A stretch of 64,000 nucleotides of DNA from Sphingomonadales bacterium (GTDB lineage: Bacteria > Bacteroidota > Bacteroidia > Chitinophagales > Chitinophagaceae), in the NCBI GenBank assembly GCA_016872155.1, contig VHBB01000002.1, forward strand, positions 144,909-208,908, given 5' to 3'. Position 1 is the stretch's first letter, and every line of letters begins with the position of its first letter. Below the pieces are notes generated by a model, which saw nothing but the letters and a program-made list of their open reading frames with translations, did not search any database and had not been told where the DNA came from. A program made the translations under genes and the position numbers. This document shows, in pieces, positions 18,303 through 26,370 of the stretch.

Positions 18303-19391
18303 ATGAAAACCTTTAAAAAGTTAGTTTATTTCTTTTGTTTTTTCGGGTCTCTGTCTTCCAGCAATAGTCTTTTAGCGCAAGTGGGGGTAGGAACCTCATC
18401 TCCTACGACCGGTACTAAGTTCGAGGTCGTTGGCGCGGGAACGACCTCTGCCACCACCGCCTTGCGGGTTCGCAATTCTTCTTCTTCGACCCCGCTTATG
18501 ATGGTTCGGGATGATGGGAATGTGGGGATTGGGACTGTCAATCCTTCAGCGGGTTTGGAGATCGTAACGGATGGTTCTCAACTAAATGCTTTGAGAGTGA
18601 CTTCCAGTCAAACGTATAGTTCAAGTCCGGATGCAGGCATTGTATTTAGAATGAAATATAATACTGCAGGAACGTATACATCTGGAGCCGTTATTAGCGG
18701 TGTAAAAGAGAATGGCACTGATGGAGATCAATCTGGAAGTTTACGTTTTTTGACTAATAATAATGGTTCAATAGATGAAAAAATGAGAATAACAAGTGGT
18801 GGTAATATTATTCTTGGAACCGCAACCAGTGGAGGAACATCAACTCCAACTTATATAGATTTAGGAAATAATTACAGTAATGGGGCTTCAAGAGATAAAT
18901 TAAAAATTTATTTAATTAATGATGGAGGTATTACAAAATATGGATTTAGTGTTGGCAGTAACAGTGATCTTCAGTACCACTCTAATTCAGTTCATCGGTT
19001 CTATATTCAGGATGTTAGTAGAGTAACAATAGACGCTAATGGCAATGTAACAGCTACTGCTTTTACATCATCCTCTGATGCTCGATTAAAGAATGTCTTG
19101 CAATCTTGGGACAATGAAGATCAAATTGACTTTGTTCAATTCCGCTGGAAAAATGGACCCGATGCCAGAGATCACTTCGGATACTTAGCCCAAGATGTTC
19201 AAAAGGTATTACCCGATGCCGTGCATACTGATGGAGAGGGTATGCTATCTGTCAATTATGACGAGGTACATAGCTTTAAGATCTCTAATCTGGAGCAAAA
19301 GAATTCGAAACAAGAACAACGTATCAAAGAGTTGGAAAATACAGTAGAGGAATTAAAAAAGCTAATTAAGAAAAGAAGATTTAGGAAATAG
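18303..19391 (+). CDS. Secreted protein with C-terminal S74 intramolecular chaperone (endosialidase-type) domain
   Basis: 362 residues with a signal peptide (MKTFKKLVYFFCFFG..., cleavage near LLAQ). A repetitive Gly/Ser/Thr/Asn-rich fibre-like middle contains GNVGIG and GNIILG motifs. The last ~100 residues are a peptidase S74 / endosialidase chaperone domain: SSDARLKN (auto-cleavage Ser), FGYLAQDVQKVLPDAV and a terminal coiled coil (EQRIKELENTVEEL). In phage tail fibres this domain trimerises the fibre and cuts itself off. In Bacteroidota, signal-peptide versions are common and probably make surface fibres. Bases ~18600-19080 are clearly more AT-rich than the flanks, hinting at exchange of the middle part. 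No phage genes surround it. Confidence 0.88.
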   Translation: MKTFKKLVYFFCFFGSLSSSNSLLAQVGVGTSSPTTGTKFEVVGAGTTSATTALRVRNSSSSTPLMMVRDDGNVGIGTVNPSAGLEIVTDGSQLNALRVTSSQTYSSSPDAGIVFRMKYNTAGTYTSGAVISGVKENGTDGDQSGSLRFLTNNNGSIDEKMRITSGGNIILGTATSGGTSTPTYIDLGNNYSNGASRDKLKIYLINDGGITKYGFSVGSNSDLQYHSNSVHRFYIQDVSRVTIDANGNVTATAFTSSSDARLKNVLQSWDNEDQIDFVQFRWKNGPDARDHFGYLAQDVQKVLPDAVHTDGEGMLSVNYDEVHSFKISNLEQKNSKQEQRIKELENTVEELKKLIKKRRFRK

Positions 19392-19430
19392 GTTTTCGTT
19401 TTTTGAAGTAGAGATCGTATTCTGCTCGCT

Positions 19431-19598
19431 ACGCTCGCAGTTCCGCGGGGGGAGGGGCACTAATAAAAAAGTCCTGGCTCGCTTCGCTCACCCGGTCTTT
19501 TTATTTGTCCGCTTAGTCAAACCAGCCCGCCTTCGGCGGACCGGCTTGCCCCGCCGCCAAATAAAAAATCCCGCACTTCGTGCAGGACTTTTTTATTT
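19431..19598. repeat. Palindrome-rich block between the S74 gene and tRNA-Leu
   Basis: A perfect 15-bp inverted repeat, AATAAAAAAGTCCTG (19462-19476) and CAGGACTTTTTTATT (19583-19597), encloses GC-rich hairpins with TTCG loops: CCGCCTTCGGCGG and GCACTTCGTGC. It also contains CTCGCTTCGCTC, which recurs in the block near 53320 beside tRNA-Ser. It looks like a non-coding repeat family rather than one simple terminator. Confidence 0.7.
19561..19598 (-). terminator. Intrinsic terminator of tRNA-Leu
   Basis: On the minus strand a stem TCCTGCAC / GTGCGGGA (one mismatch) with loop GAA is followed by TTTTTTATTT. A-rich sequence on the other side makes it potentially bidirectional, also serving the S74 gene. 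Confidence 0.8.
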
Positions 19599-19599
19599 G

Positions 19600-19683
19600 T
19601 GCCCGAGATCGGAATCGAACCGATACACCATTGCTGGCGGCAGATTTTGAGTCTGCTGCGTCTACCAGTTTCGCCACCCGGGC
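19600..19683 (-). tRNA. tRNA-Leu (anticodon CAA)
   Basis: The minus strand begins GCCCGGG and ends CTCGGGC plus discriminator A. The anticodon arm is GCAGA / CTCAAAA / TCTGC, giving CAA. A long variable arm makes it 84 nt, as expected for leucine tRNAs. CCA is not encoded. Confidence 0.95.
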
Positions 19684-19693
19684 GGGAGGAGGG

Positions 19694-19701
19694 CAAAGGT
19701 A
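19694..19701 (-). promoter_or_regulatory. -7 promoter element of tRNA-Leu (TACCTTTG)
   Basis: Exact TACCTTTG on the minus strand, 10 nt from the tRNA 5' end. Confidence 0.5.
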
Positions 19702-19707
19702 AGCAAA

Positions 19708-20208
19708 TCAGCTAAAAAGACTGCCCCGAATGCGCTCCAGATATTTCTTCTGAAAATAATACTCTTTTACTTTCAACAAGTCGGCCTCTGATGTTTGTCC
19801 ATCCTGATACTGCGCAATAATATCGCCAACGGGGGCATAGATCTGCGCTTCTAGCGCTTGCAGGCGGTCTTTCAACGTCGATTGTTGCTCCTCATCCTGT
19901 TCGCTAATGGCTTCGTTGATCTCCATCATCTCCATTAAAAAAACGGGATCCAACTGATACTTCTCATTATCGGCAAGTAATCCTTTTAATTGTAATACGT
20001 AGGCGATGGTTTCCTCCCGGTGTTGAAAGACCTTCCAGGCCTTATTGACCAAGGCGCTTTTTTCAAGGGCTTCTTCTTGCGCCTCGGGCGTTTCGTTAGT
20101 AAAGAAATCGGGGTGATAGCGACGGCTGAGTTGCATAAAGGTGCTTCTCAGGGCCTGGCTGTCTACCTGCAGCTGAATGGGTATCGCAAAGAGTTCAAAA
20201 TAGTTCAT
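19708..20208 (-). CDS. hscB: Fe-S cluster assembly co-chaperone HscB (J-domain protein)
   Basis: J-domain protein that recruits HscA/DnaK to the Fe-S scaffold IscU. From the ATG at 20208 (MNYFELFAIP) it has 166 residues, with the HPD motif at 32-34 (RRYHPDFF). The C-terminal helical domain contains LLADNEKYQLDPVFLMEMMEINE, characteristic of HscB. The 44-residue upstream extension of the open frame is not protein-like and is excluded. A TACCTTTG element lies 42 nt upstream. No other isc genes are adjacent. Confidence 0.9.
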   Translation of the reverse strand: MNYFELFAIPIQLQVDSQALRSTFMQLSRRYHPDFFTNETPEAQEEALEKSALVNKAWKVFQHREETIAYVLQLKGLLADNEKYQLDPVFLMEMMEINEAISEQDEEQQSTLKDRLQALEAQIYAPVGDIIAQYQDGQTSEADLLKVKEYYFQKKYLERIRGSLFS

Positions 20209-20232
20209 ACAATAAAACCGCTTAAATCGGGT

Positions 20233-20240
20233 TAATTTTG
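20233..20240 (+). promoter_or_regulatory. -7 promoter element of the saccharopine-dehydrogenase-like gene (TAATTTTG)
   Basis: TAATTTTG ends 17 nt before the ATG at 20258. It lies between the divergent hscB promoter element and the hscB gene, so the two promoters interlock. Confidence 0.45.
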
Positions 20241-20250
20241 CGGCTGATTG

Positions 20251-20258
20251 CAAAGGTA
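20251..20258 (-). promoter_or_regulatory. -7 promoter element of hscB (TACCTTTG)
   Basis: Exact TACCTTTG on the minus strand, giving hscB a leader of ~35-40 nt. It touches the start codon of the divergent gene. Confidence 0.45.
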
Positions 20259-21466
20259 TGCCTATGATTAAGATTGGATTGTTGCGCGAGGGTAAAAATC
20301 CGCCCGATAGTCGGGTAGCGCTCACCCCGGCACAGTGCAAGTGGCTTCAAAAGAACTTCCAGCAAGTGCAAATTGTGGCGCAACCTTCGCCCACTCGTTG
20401 TTTTGCCGATAAGGAGTACCTGGCAGCAGGAGTCGCAGTGCAAGAGGACCTTTCTGGCTGCGAGTATATTTTTGGCATCAAAGAGGTGTCGATCGAGCAG
20501 CTGATCGAACAGAAGACCTACTTGTTTTTTTCGCATACCAAAAAGCTCCAGCCGTATAATCAAGACTTATTTCGGGCTGTTTTGCAAAAGCGTATCCGTC
20601 TTATCGATTACGAATGTCTGGAGCACGAAGACGGGCAGCGAATTATCGGATTTGGCTTCTTTGCCGGGGTGGTGGGTGCCCACAATGGGATCATGGCTTA
20701 TGGAAAAAGAACCGGCACCTTTACCTTAAATAGGGTTTATAAACAGCGTAGCTTCAAAGAGTTAATTCATACATATTTTGGCCTTAAGCTGCCTCCGATC
20801 AAAATTGCCGTAACCGGTTCGGGCCGGGTGGCCCACGGTATTTTAGAGGTGATGAACCTGATAGGCATCCATGAGGTGGAGCCCTCGGACTACCTAAAAA
20901 GGGACTACACCTACCCGGTGTATACGCATCTAAAGGGCGCCGATCTTTTTCAGCATAAAGAAAATGGGGGCTACGACCGCGAGGAGTTCCATGCGCACCA
21001 CGACCGCTACAAGACCCGGTTTAAACCGTATACCTATGTTACCGATATTTTGATGAACGGTATTTATTGGGAGCAGGGAATGCAACGGCTTTTCGAAAGC
21101 GAAGACGTGCGTGACCCCAAATTCCGCATCGTAACAATTGCCGATATTACCGATGATGCCCACGGGTCAGTTCCTATCAATCTGGGCGATCAAAGTATCG
21201 AGGACCCGCTCTATGGGGTCGATCGAACAACCCTGGCTAAAACCGCTCCCTATTTGCCCGGTTCTATCGATGTGATGGCGGTAGGTAATTTACCCAATGA
21301 GCTGCCCCGTGATGCCAGTCGCTATTTTGGAGAACAATTGATCAAATACATTCTAGAAGATCTGTTCAAAGGCGGCTCTTCGCTTATAGAAAAAGCCACG
21401 TTAACCAATAATGGGGCGCTATCTCCTACCTACGAATACATGCGTAGCTATGCTGGTCTAGGCTGA
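20258..21466 (+). CDS. NAD(P)-dependent oxidoreductase, saccharopine/alanine dehydrogenase-like
   Basis: 402 residues with the N-terminal substrate domain of the alanine-dehydrogenase/PNT fold (IGLLREGKNPPDSRVALTP) and a central Rossmann motif VTGSGRVAHG. The GFFAGVVGAHNG and DITDDAHGSVP segments are found in lysine-forming saccharopine dehydrogenase-like proteins of Bacteroidota. The reaction is probably NAD-linked amino-acid imine formation or cleavage; whether the substrate is saccharopine cannot be told. An ATG two codons in (20264) is an alternative start. It is convergent with trmN6 (2-base gap). Confidence 0.8.
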   Translation: MPMIKIGLLREGKNPPDSRVALTPAQCKWLQKNFQQVQIVAQPSPTRCFADKEYLAAGVAVQEDLSGCEYIFGIKEVSIEQLIEQKTYLFFSHTKKLQPYNQDLFRAVLQKRIRLIDYECLEHEDGQRIIGFGFFAGVVGAHNGIMAYGKRTGTFTLNRVYKQRSFKELIHTYFGLKLPPIKIAVTGSGRVAHGILEVMNLIGIHEVEPSDYLKRDYTYPVYTHLKGADLFQHKENGGYDREEFHAHHDRYKTRFKPYTYVTDILMNGIYWEQGMQRLFESEDVRDPKFRIVTIADITDDAHGSVPINLGDQSIEDPLYGVDRTTLAKTAPYLPGSIDVMAVGNLPNELPRDASRYFGEQLIKYILEDLFKGGSSLIEKATLTNNGALSPTYEYMRSYAGLG

Positions 21467-21468
21467 TC

Positions 21469-22218
21469 TTATAGCGCCAGGTAGTAGTCTTTTAGCAATT
21501 CGGTAAATTCATGGCTATACGTGCCCACTGCATTTGTAATGCAAATTTCTTTTTCGTCTATACGTTTAGATGTCTGCATCTCTTCGGTCTTTTTTCGTTG
21601 ACCGGCCAATAGCAGCCGGTGGGCTGGATGCTGTGCAGCGGTTCTTACTTTTATTTTTTCTATCAGGGTCAGCTCGGCCGATCGAATTAATTCCTCGACC
21701 TCTTTTTCTCTTCTTGCCGGCACCAACAGAAAAAAATAACCACGACTATGCAGATTTACGGCAATAAAAGAAAATAATTGCGCCAGCGATAGGGTCTCGT
21801 TATGAAAGGCCCAGTTTCTTTTTTGTGCCGTTGCTTTTAGATCATCTTGATAAAATGGGGGATTACTAACAATTATGTCGTAGGGGGCCGCTGGCAAAAA
21901 ATTGGTCACATTTGTCGTAACAACGCTGAGTTGCTTTTCAGCGCTAGCTTTTGCAATGTTGCTACGGGCCTGTTCAGCGGTCGGGGGATCTATTTCAAGT
22001 GCTTCAATTGAGCTGGTTGGATTTTTTTGATGTATCATGGGCGAAAGGAGGCCCGTGCCGGCTCCTACATCGGCTATTCGAAGCGAAGTAGGCTGCGCCT
22101 GCCGCTGCATCTGCCTGCTTACCCAGGCCCCAAACAAACAAGCGTCGGTCGTTACTTTCATAGCGGCCTGGTCTTGCCAAATGGTAAATTGTTTGAACGA
22201 AAAATACGAGTTAGCCAT
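21469..22218 (-). CDS. trmN6: tRNA1(Val) (adenine(37)-N6)-methyltransferase
   Basis: Class I SAM-dependent N6-adenine methyltransferase. The N-terminus FKQFTIWQDQAAMKVTTDAC is the hallmark of the YfiC/TrmN6 group. The SAM motif I is ADVGAGTGLL and the catalytic motif is SNPPFY. In E. coli the enzyme methylates A37 of tRNA1-Val. Length 249 is usual. It is the last gene of a probable operon with the ABC permease and tsaD (9-base gap to tsaD). Two tRNA-Val genes are in the same window. Confidence 0.9.
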   Translation of the reverse strand: MANSYFSFKQFTIWQDQAAMKVTTDACLFGAWVSRQMQRQAQPTSLRIADVGAGTGLLSPMIHQKNPTSSIEALEIDPPTAEQARSNIAKASAEKQLSVVTTNVTNFLPAAPYDIIVSNPPFYQDDLKATAQKRNWAFHNETLSLAQLFSFIAVNLHSRGYFFLLVPARREKEVEELIRSAELTLIEKIKVRTAAQHPAHRLLLAGQRKKTEEMQTSKRIDEKEICITNAVGTYSHEFTELLKDYYLAL

Positions 22219-22227
22219 ACGATAAAC

Positions 22228-23271
22228 TTACCAGGTAGCCTTGGCACTGGAGCGCTGGTCAAGCGAAGCAAATTGCTTGTCGAGGTATTTGTAATAACCG
22301 GTTATGGCAATCATGGCCGCATTGTCGGTACAATAGGCCAGCGAAGGAATGCTGTATTGATAGTTGTATGGTGCGGCCAGTTGCTGAATGCCATTTCGCA
22401 GCCCGCTATTGGCCGATACACCACCGGCCAGGGCAATGTTCTTGATGCCGGTTTTTATAACAGCTTTTTTTAATTTATGCAGCAAGATCGAAACGATGCG
22501 CTGTTGAATCGACGCGCAAAGATCTGCCAGATTTTCTTTAATAAAAGCATGCTGCTCTTCGGTAGTTGCGATCAACTCGGGATGATAAGCGTGGCTTTTA
22601 CCGGCGTTTTGCAAAAAGTAGAGAATGGATGTTTTTAATCCGCTAAAACTAAAATTGAGGTCAGGAATCTGGGGCTCCGGAAACACAAAGCGGTCGGCGC
22701 GTCCCGTTTTAGCATAGTGGTCTATCAACGGGCCACCGGGGTAGGGTAGTCCGAGTAGTTTGGCCGTTTTATCGAACGCCTCGCCGGCCGCATCATCAAT
22801 GGTCTCCCCAATCACTTCCATACGAGTGGGGCTTTCGCACAAGACCAGTTGGGTATGTCCGCCACTAACTGTTAGGCATATAAAGGGAAACGCCAATTCG
22901 GGATGCTCAATAAGATTGGCCAGCACATGGGCTTGCATATGATGCACCGCAATAAGGGGTTTGCGAAGCGAAAGGGCCAATGATTTAGCAAATTGTCCAC
23001 CTACCAGCAGCGATCCGATCAGACCCGGACTTTGCGTGTAAGCAATGGCGTCAATGCGATCGAGGGTAAGATTGGCCTTGCAAAGGGCTTGCTCTACCAC
23101 CGGAACAATATGTTGCATATGAGCCCTCGAGGCAAGTTCGGGAACAACGCCTCCAAAATTTTTGTGTACCTCTTGCGTGGCTACTTCGTTCGACAAGATC
23201 TTTCCGTTCACACAAACGGCGGCAGCGGTTTCGTCGCAAGAAGATTCTATGGCGAGTATATGAATGGACAC
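22228..23271 (-). CDS. tsaD: tRNA N6-adenosine threonylcarbamoyltransferase TsaD
   Basis: Catalytic subunit that transfers the threonylcarbamoyl group to A37 of ANN-decoding tRNAs. The opening ILAIESSCDETA, the metal-binding HMQAH motif and SGGHTQL are diagnostic, with the nucleotide-binding NIALAGGVSANSGLR near the C-terminus. The GTG at 23271 gives 347 residues, the family length; the longer frame upstream is not family-like. It lies 34 bases after the ABC permease gene and 9 before trmN6 in one direction, indicating an operon. MtaB uses its product. Confidence 0.95.
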   Translation of the reverse strand: MSIHILAIESSCDETAAAVCVNGKILSNEVATQEVHKNFGGVVPELASRAHMQHIVPVVEQALCKANLTLDRIDAIAYTQSPGLIGSLLVGGQFAKSLALSLRKPLIAVHHMQAHVLANLIEHPELAFPFICLTVSGGHTQLVLCESPTRMEVIGETIDDAAGEAFDKTAKLLGLPYPGGPLIDHYAKTGRADRFVFPEPQIPDLNFSFSGLKTSILYFLQNAGKSHAYHPELIATTEEQHAFIKENLADLCASIQQRIVSILLHKLKKAVIKTGIKNIALAGGVSANSGLRNGIQQLAAPYNYQYSIPSLAYCTDNAAMIAITGYYKYLDKQFASLDQRSSAKATW

Positions 23272-23305
23272 GGCTGTAAAAATAGTAAAGTTCTGCTGCG
23301 CCCTT

Positions 23306-24565
23306 TTATTTACTGCGAATGGCCACAACGGGATCCATGCGGGCGGCTTGTCTGGCAGGAATAAAGCCGGCTATTATGCCCACGATAATGCAAATGCCGA
23401 TGGCCAGCATCATATTGCTGGTAGAAATAAAGACGGGAAAGTTGAGCGCACTGGTCAGGATCTGTGTGAGCAAAAAGACAAGACTAAGCCCGATCAGTCC
23501 TCCAATAATGCAGAGAAAAGAGGATTCTAGCAAAAACTCGGTCAGTATGATCCTGCTTTTGGCGCCGATCGCTTTTTTTAGGCCGATCTGACTGGTTCGT
23601 TCCCGCACCGATACAAACATAATATTGGCAACACCGAACATGCCCACAATGAGTGAAAGCATCGCGATGGCCCAGCCGCCTATATTTACTTTTACGAAAA
23701 GATCGCTAACTTCTTTACTAAAGTCATTGATGTCGTTGAGCGAGAAATTATCCTCTTGTGTAGGGGTCAGTTTTCTAACGGCGCGCATGGTGCCGGTCAA
23801 TTCTTCTTTTAATGTAGCAGAGGCTATCCCTTCTTTTCCTTGCACCATAATTAGCGGATCTGCCTTAAGCTCGTTCATGAGCATTCGCCCAAAACGGTAG
23901 GGAATAAAAATACTCTTGTCAAATTCCCAGCCCCCTTCCGATAAAAAGCCCTTGCCTTGTTTTTTGATAATGCCAATAACCAGCAGTTGCTTTCCTCTTA
24001 CCTCTACCACTTTATCGATAGCGAGTTCGGCCTGGCCAAATAATTGTTCTGCAATTTCGTTGCCAATAATGCCCACGTGGGCTCCGTCTTTGTACTCTCT
24101 GTCTGCGATGGCTCTGCCAAAAGTGATCTCAGCGGGTTGTATGTATTGAAAATCTTCGTTAATGCTGTGGGTGGTTACGCCGCTGAGTTGTCGTCCGGCA
24201 AATTCTACCGGATCGTTGATGCTGTTGTGAAAAGCCACATAGCGGGCCATGGGCGTTCGTTCTCTGATCTCTTGTACTTCTTGATAGCGTGGAGAGGGAC
24301 GGTTTACAAATTTCCACCAAGGATAGTCGGGGCCACCGCCACTGTACTCCCATTTATCGATATAGATGGTGTTGTTGCCAAGCGATTTGATCTCGTTTTG
24401 AATATTCTGCTCAAGACTGTTGACGGTTGCCAGTACACCAATAATGCAAAAGATGCCAATGGTAATGCCAAACAGCGATAAAAAGGTACGGAGCTTATTT
24501 TTCCATAGCTCTTGTATGGCCATTTTAAAGCTGCTGACAACGATCTCTAGGGTACCCCTTATCAT
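23306..24565 (-). CDS. ABC transporter permease, MacB/FtsX family
   Basis: 419 residues with the MacB topology: a first membrane segment at ~28-50 ([20 protein letters not shown]), a large periplasmic domain (~55-285), then three C-terminal membrane segments separated by the conserved [17 protein letters not shown] and ending in [17 protein letters not shown]. Such permeases work with a separate ATPase in export or envelope stress; no ATPase gene is adjacent. It is first in the operon with tsaD and trmN6. A TACCTTTG element lies only 4 nt before the ATG. Confidence 0.9.
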   Translation of the reverse strand: MIRGTLEIVVSSFKMAIQELWKNKLRTFLSLFGITIGIFCIIGVLATVNSLEQNIQNEIKSLGNNTIYIDKWEYSGGGPDYPWWKFVNRPSPRYQEVQEIRERTPMARYVAFHNSINDPVEFAGRQLSGVTTHSINEDFQYIQPAEITFGRAIADREYKDGAHVGIIGNEIAEQLFGQAELAIDKVVEVRGKQLLVIGIIKKQGKGFLSEGGWEFDKSIFIPYRFGRMLMNELKADPLIMVQGKEGIASATLKEELTGTMRAVRKLTPTQEDNFSLNDINDFSKEVSDLFVKVNIGGWAIAMLSLIVGMFGVANIMFVSVRERTSQIGLKKAIGAKSRIILTEFLLESSFLCIIGGLIGLSLVFLLTQILTSALNFPVFISTSNMMLAIGICIIVGIIAGFIPARQAARMDPVVAIRSK

Positions 24566-24569
24566 ACGA

Positions 24570-24577
24570 CAAAGGTA
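24570..24577 (-). promoter_or_regulatory. -7 promoter element of the ABC permease-tsaD-trmN6 operon (TACCTTTG)
   Basis: Exact TACCTTTG on the minus strand, 4 nt from the ATG at 24565, predicting a leaderless mRNA. Confidence 0.5.
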
Positions 24578-24663
24578 CTGTCAATCGGGGGCATACACGC
24601 TACTTTTTGACAGACGGCAAGGGCGGGCTGCGACCGGCCCTCTTTCAAGTGCGGACTCCCCCT

Positions 24664-24671
24664 TACCTTTG
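24664..24671 (+). promoter_or_regulatory. -7 promoter element of prfC (TACCTTTG)
   Basis: Exact TACCTTTG, 10 nt before the ATG at 24682. It rules out the upstream in-frame ATG at 24607 as the usual start. Confidence 0.5.
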
Positions 24672-24681
24672 CGGCGCTCTT

Positions 24682-26265
24682 ATGAAATACCAGCACGAAA
24701 TCGCCAAGCGACGCAGTTTTGCCATCATCTCTCACCCCGATGCCGGAAAAACTACCCTTACCGAGAAGTTTTTGCTTTTCGGAGGGGCCATTCAGGTGGC
24801 AGGGGCCGTTAAAAGTAACAAGATAAAGAAGCATGCGACCAGCGATTTTATGGAGATCGAAAGGCAGCGGGGTATTTCGGTCGCGACCTCGGTGATGAGT
24901 TTTGAATATAATGGTATTCTGATCAATTTGCTCGATACGCCGGGTCACAAAGATTTTGCGGAAGATACCTACCGTACCCTAACGGCAGTCGATAGCGTAA
25001 TTCTGGTGGTGGACAGCGTTAATGGGGTAGAGGAGCAAACGCGCCGTCTGATGGAGGTCTGTCGTATGCGCGACACGCCGGTCATTGTTTTTATCAACAA
25101 GATGGACCGCGATGGAAAAAACAGATTTGATCTGTTAGAAGAGATCGAAAAAGAGTTAACGATTCGGCTTCATCCCATGACCTGGCCCATCAACAGTGGT
25201 AAGGACTTTAAGGGGGTATACAACATGACCGATCAAAGCCTGCTCTTGTTCAGAGCCGGAACCCGCGGCGACGAAGACACGCTCAAGATCGCTTCGCTGG
25301 CCGATCCCATTTTGGAACAAAAGCTTGGCGAAAGAGATGCTCATCAATTGCGCGAAGACGCCGAGTTGGTCGAGGGCGTCTACGGGCCCCTGAACATAGA
25401 GGATTATCTGCAGGCCCGTGTCGCGCCCGTTTTCTTTGGAAGCGCCATTAACAATTTTGGCGTAAAAGAAATGCTCGATACATTTATTCGGATTGCCCCT
25501 ACGCCTCGCAGCAGAGTTGCCACCACCCGCCCGGTAGAGGTACAAGAAGACAAGATGAGTGGATTCGTCTTTAAGATCCATGCTAACCTCGATCCCAAGC
25601 ACCGCGACCGGATCGCATTTTTTAGAATTTGCGCCGGAAAATTTGAACGCAACAAATATTATCACCATGTTCGTCTCGATAAGGATCTGCGTTTTAGCAA
25701 TCCATATTCTTTTATGGCGCGCGATAAAAGTATCATCGAAGATGCCTATGCGGGCGATGTGGTAGGTCTTTTCGATACGGGTAATTTCAAGATCGGGGAT
25801 ACGCTTACCGAGGGGGAAGATTTTTATTTTACCGGCATCCCTTCTTTTTCTCCCGAGATCTTTAAAGAGGTAGTCAATAAAGACCCGCTAAAAACCAAAC
25901 AACTCGAAAAGGGGTTACTACAATTGACCGACGAGGGCGTTGCCCAGCTCTTTACCCAATTTGGGGGCAATAAAAAAATAATCGGATGTGTGGGGGAGCT
26001 GCAGTTTGAGGTTATCCAGTACAGGCTATTACATGAGTACGGGGCTTCGGTAGTGTTTAATTCCATGCCTTTTTACAAGGCCTGCTGGCTTACGGCTGCC
26101 GATCCGTCGAAGCTTATCGATTTTCTGCGATTCAAGCAGGCCAATGCGGCCGAAGATAAAGACGGTCATCCTGTGTACCTGGCCCAAAGCGAATGGTTTC
26201 TTAACACAGAGATGACCAATAATCCCGATATTCAGTTTCACTTTAGCAGCGAAATTCATAAGTAG
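24682..26265 (+). CDS. prfC: Peptide chain release factor 3
   Basis: GTPase that removes RF1/RF2 from the ribosome after termination. 527 residues with G1 HPDAGKTT (18-25), switch I region ending in [12 protein letters not shown]3 DTPGHKDF and G4 NKMD, followed by the RF3-type domain II and III. The [14 protein letters not shown] signature separates RF3 from EF-G. The ATG at 24682 fits the family N-terminus. It converges on purB across ~105 bases without an obvious terminator. Confidence 0.96.
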   Translation: MKYQHEIAKRRSFAIISHPDAGKTTLTEKFLLFGGAIQVAGAVKSNKIKKHATSDFMEIERQRGISVATSVMSFEYNGILINLLDTPGHKDFAEDTYRTLTAVDSVILVVDSVNGVEEQTRRLMEVCRMRDTPVIVFINKMDRDGKNRFDLLEEIEKELTIRLHPMTWPINSGKDFKGVYNMTDQSLLLFRAGTRGDEDTLKIASLADPILEQKLGERDAHQLREDAELVEGVYGPLNIEDYLQARVAPVFFGSAINNFGVKEMLDTFIRIAPTPRSRVATTRPVEVQEDKMSGFVFKIHANLDPKHRDRIAFFRICAGKFERNKYYHHVRLDKDLRFSNPYSFMARDKSIIEDAYAGDVVGLFDTGNFKIGDTLTEGEDFYFTGIPSFSPEIFKEVVNKDPLKTKQLEKGLLQLTDEGVAQLFTQFGGNKKIIGCVGELQFEVIQYRLLHEYGASVVFNSMPFYKACWLTAADPSKLIDFLRFKQANAAEDKDGHPVYLAQSEWFLNTEMTNNPDIQFHFSSEIHK

Positions 26266-26370
26266 GTCCTTCAATAGAAGGAGCCGTCTTTCTGCGGGCA
26301 GGCAGGGTATCGGAGGGCAGGTATCGCCTATAAATGCCCATCAATTACTTTAAACGCGGATAGCCAGTAG

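Noticed and set aside
18303..19391. Prophage remnant
   Set aside because: The S74 gene has a signal peptide and no integrase, capsid, tail or lysis genes are nearby.
19431..19598. CRISPR array
   Set aside because: The repeats are inverted, not regularly spaced direct repeats with unique spacers, and no cas genes are present.
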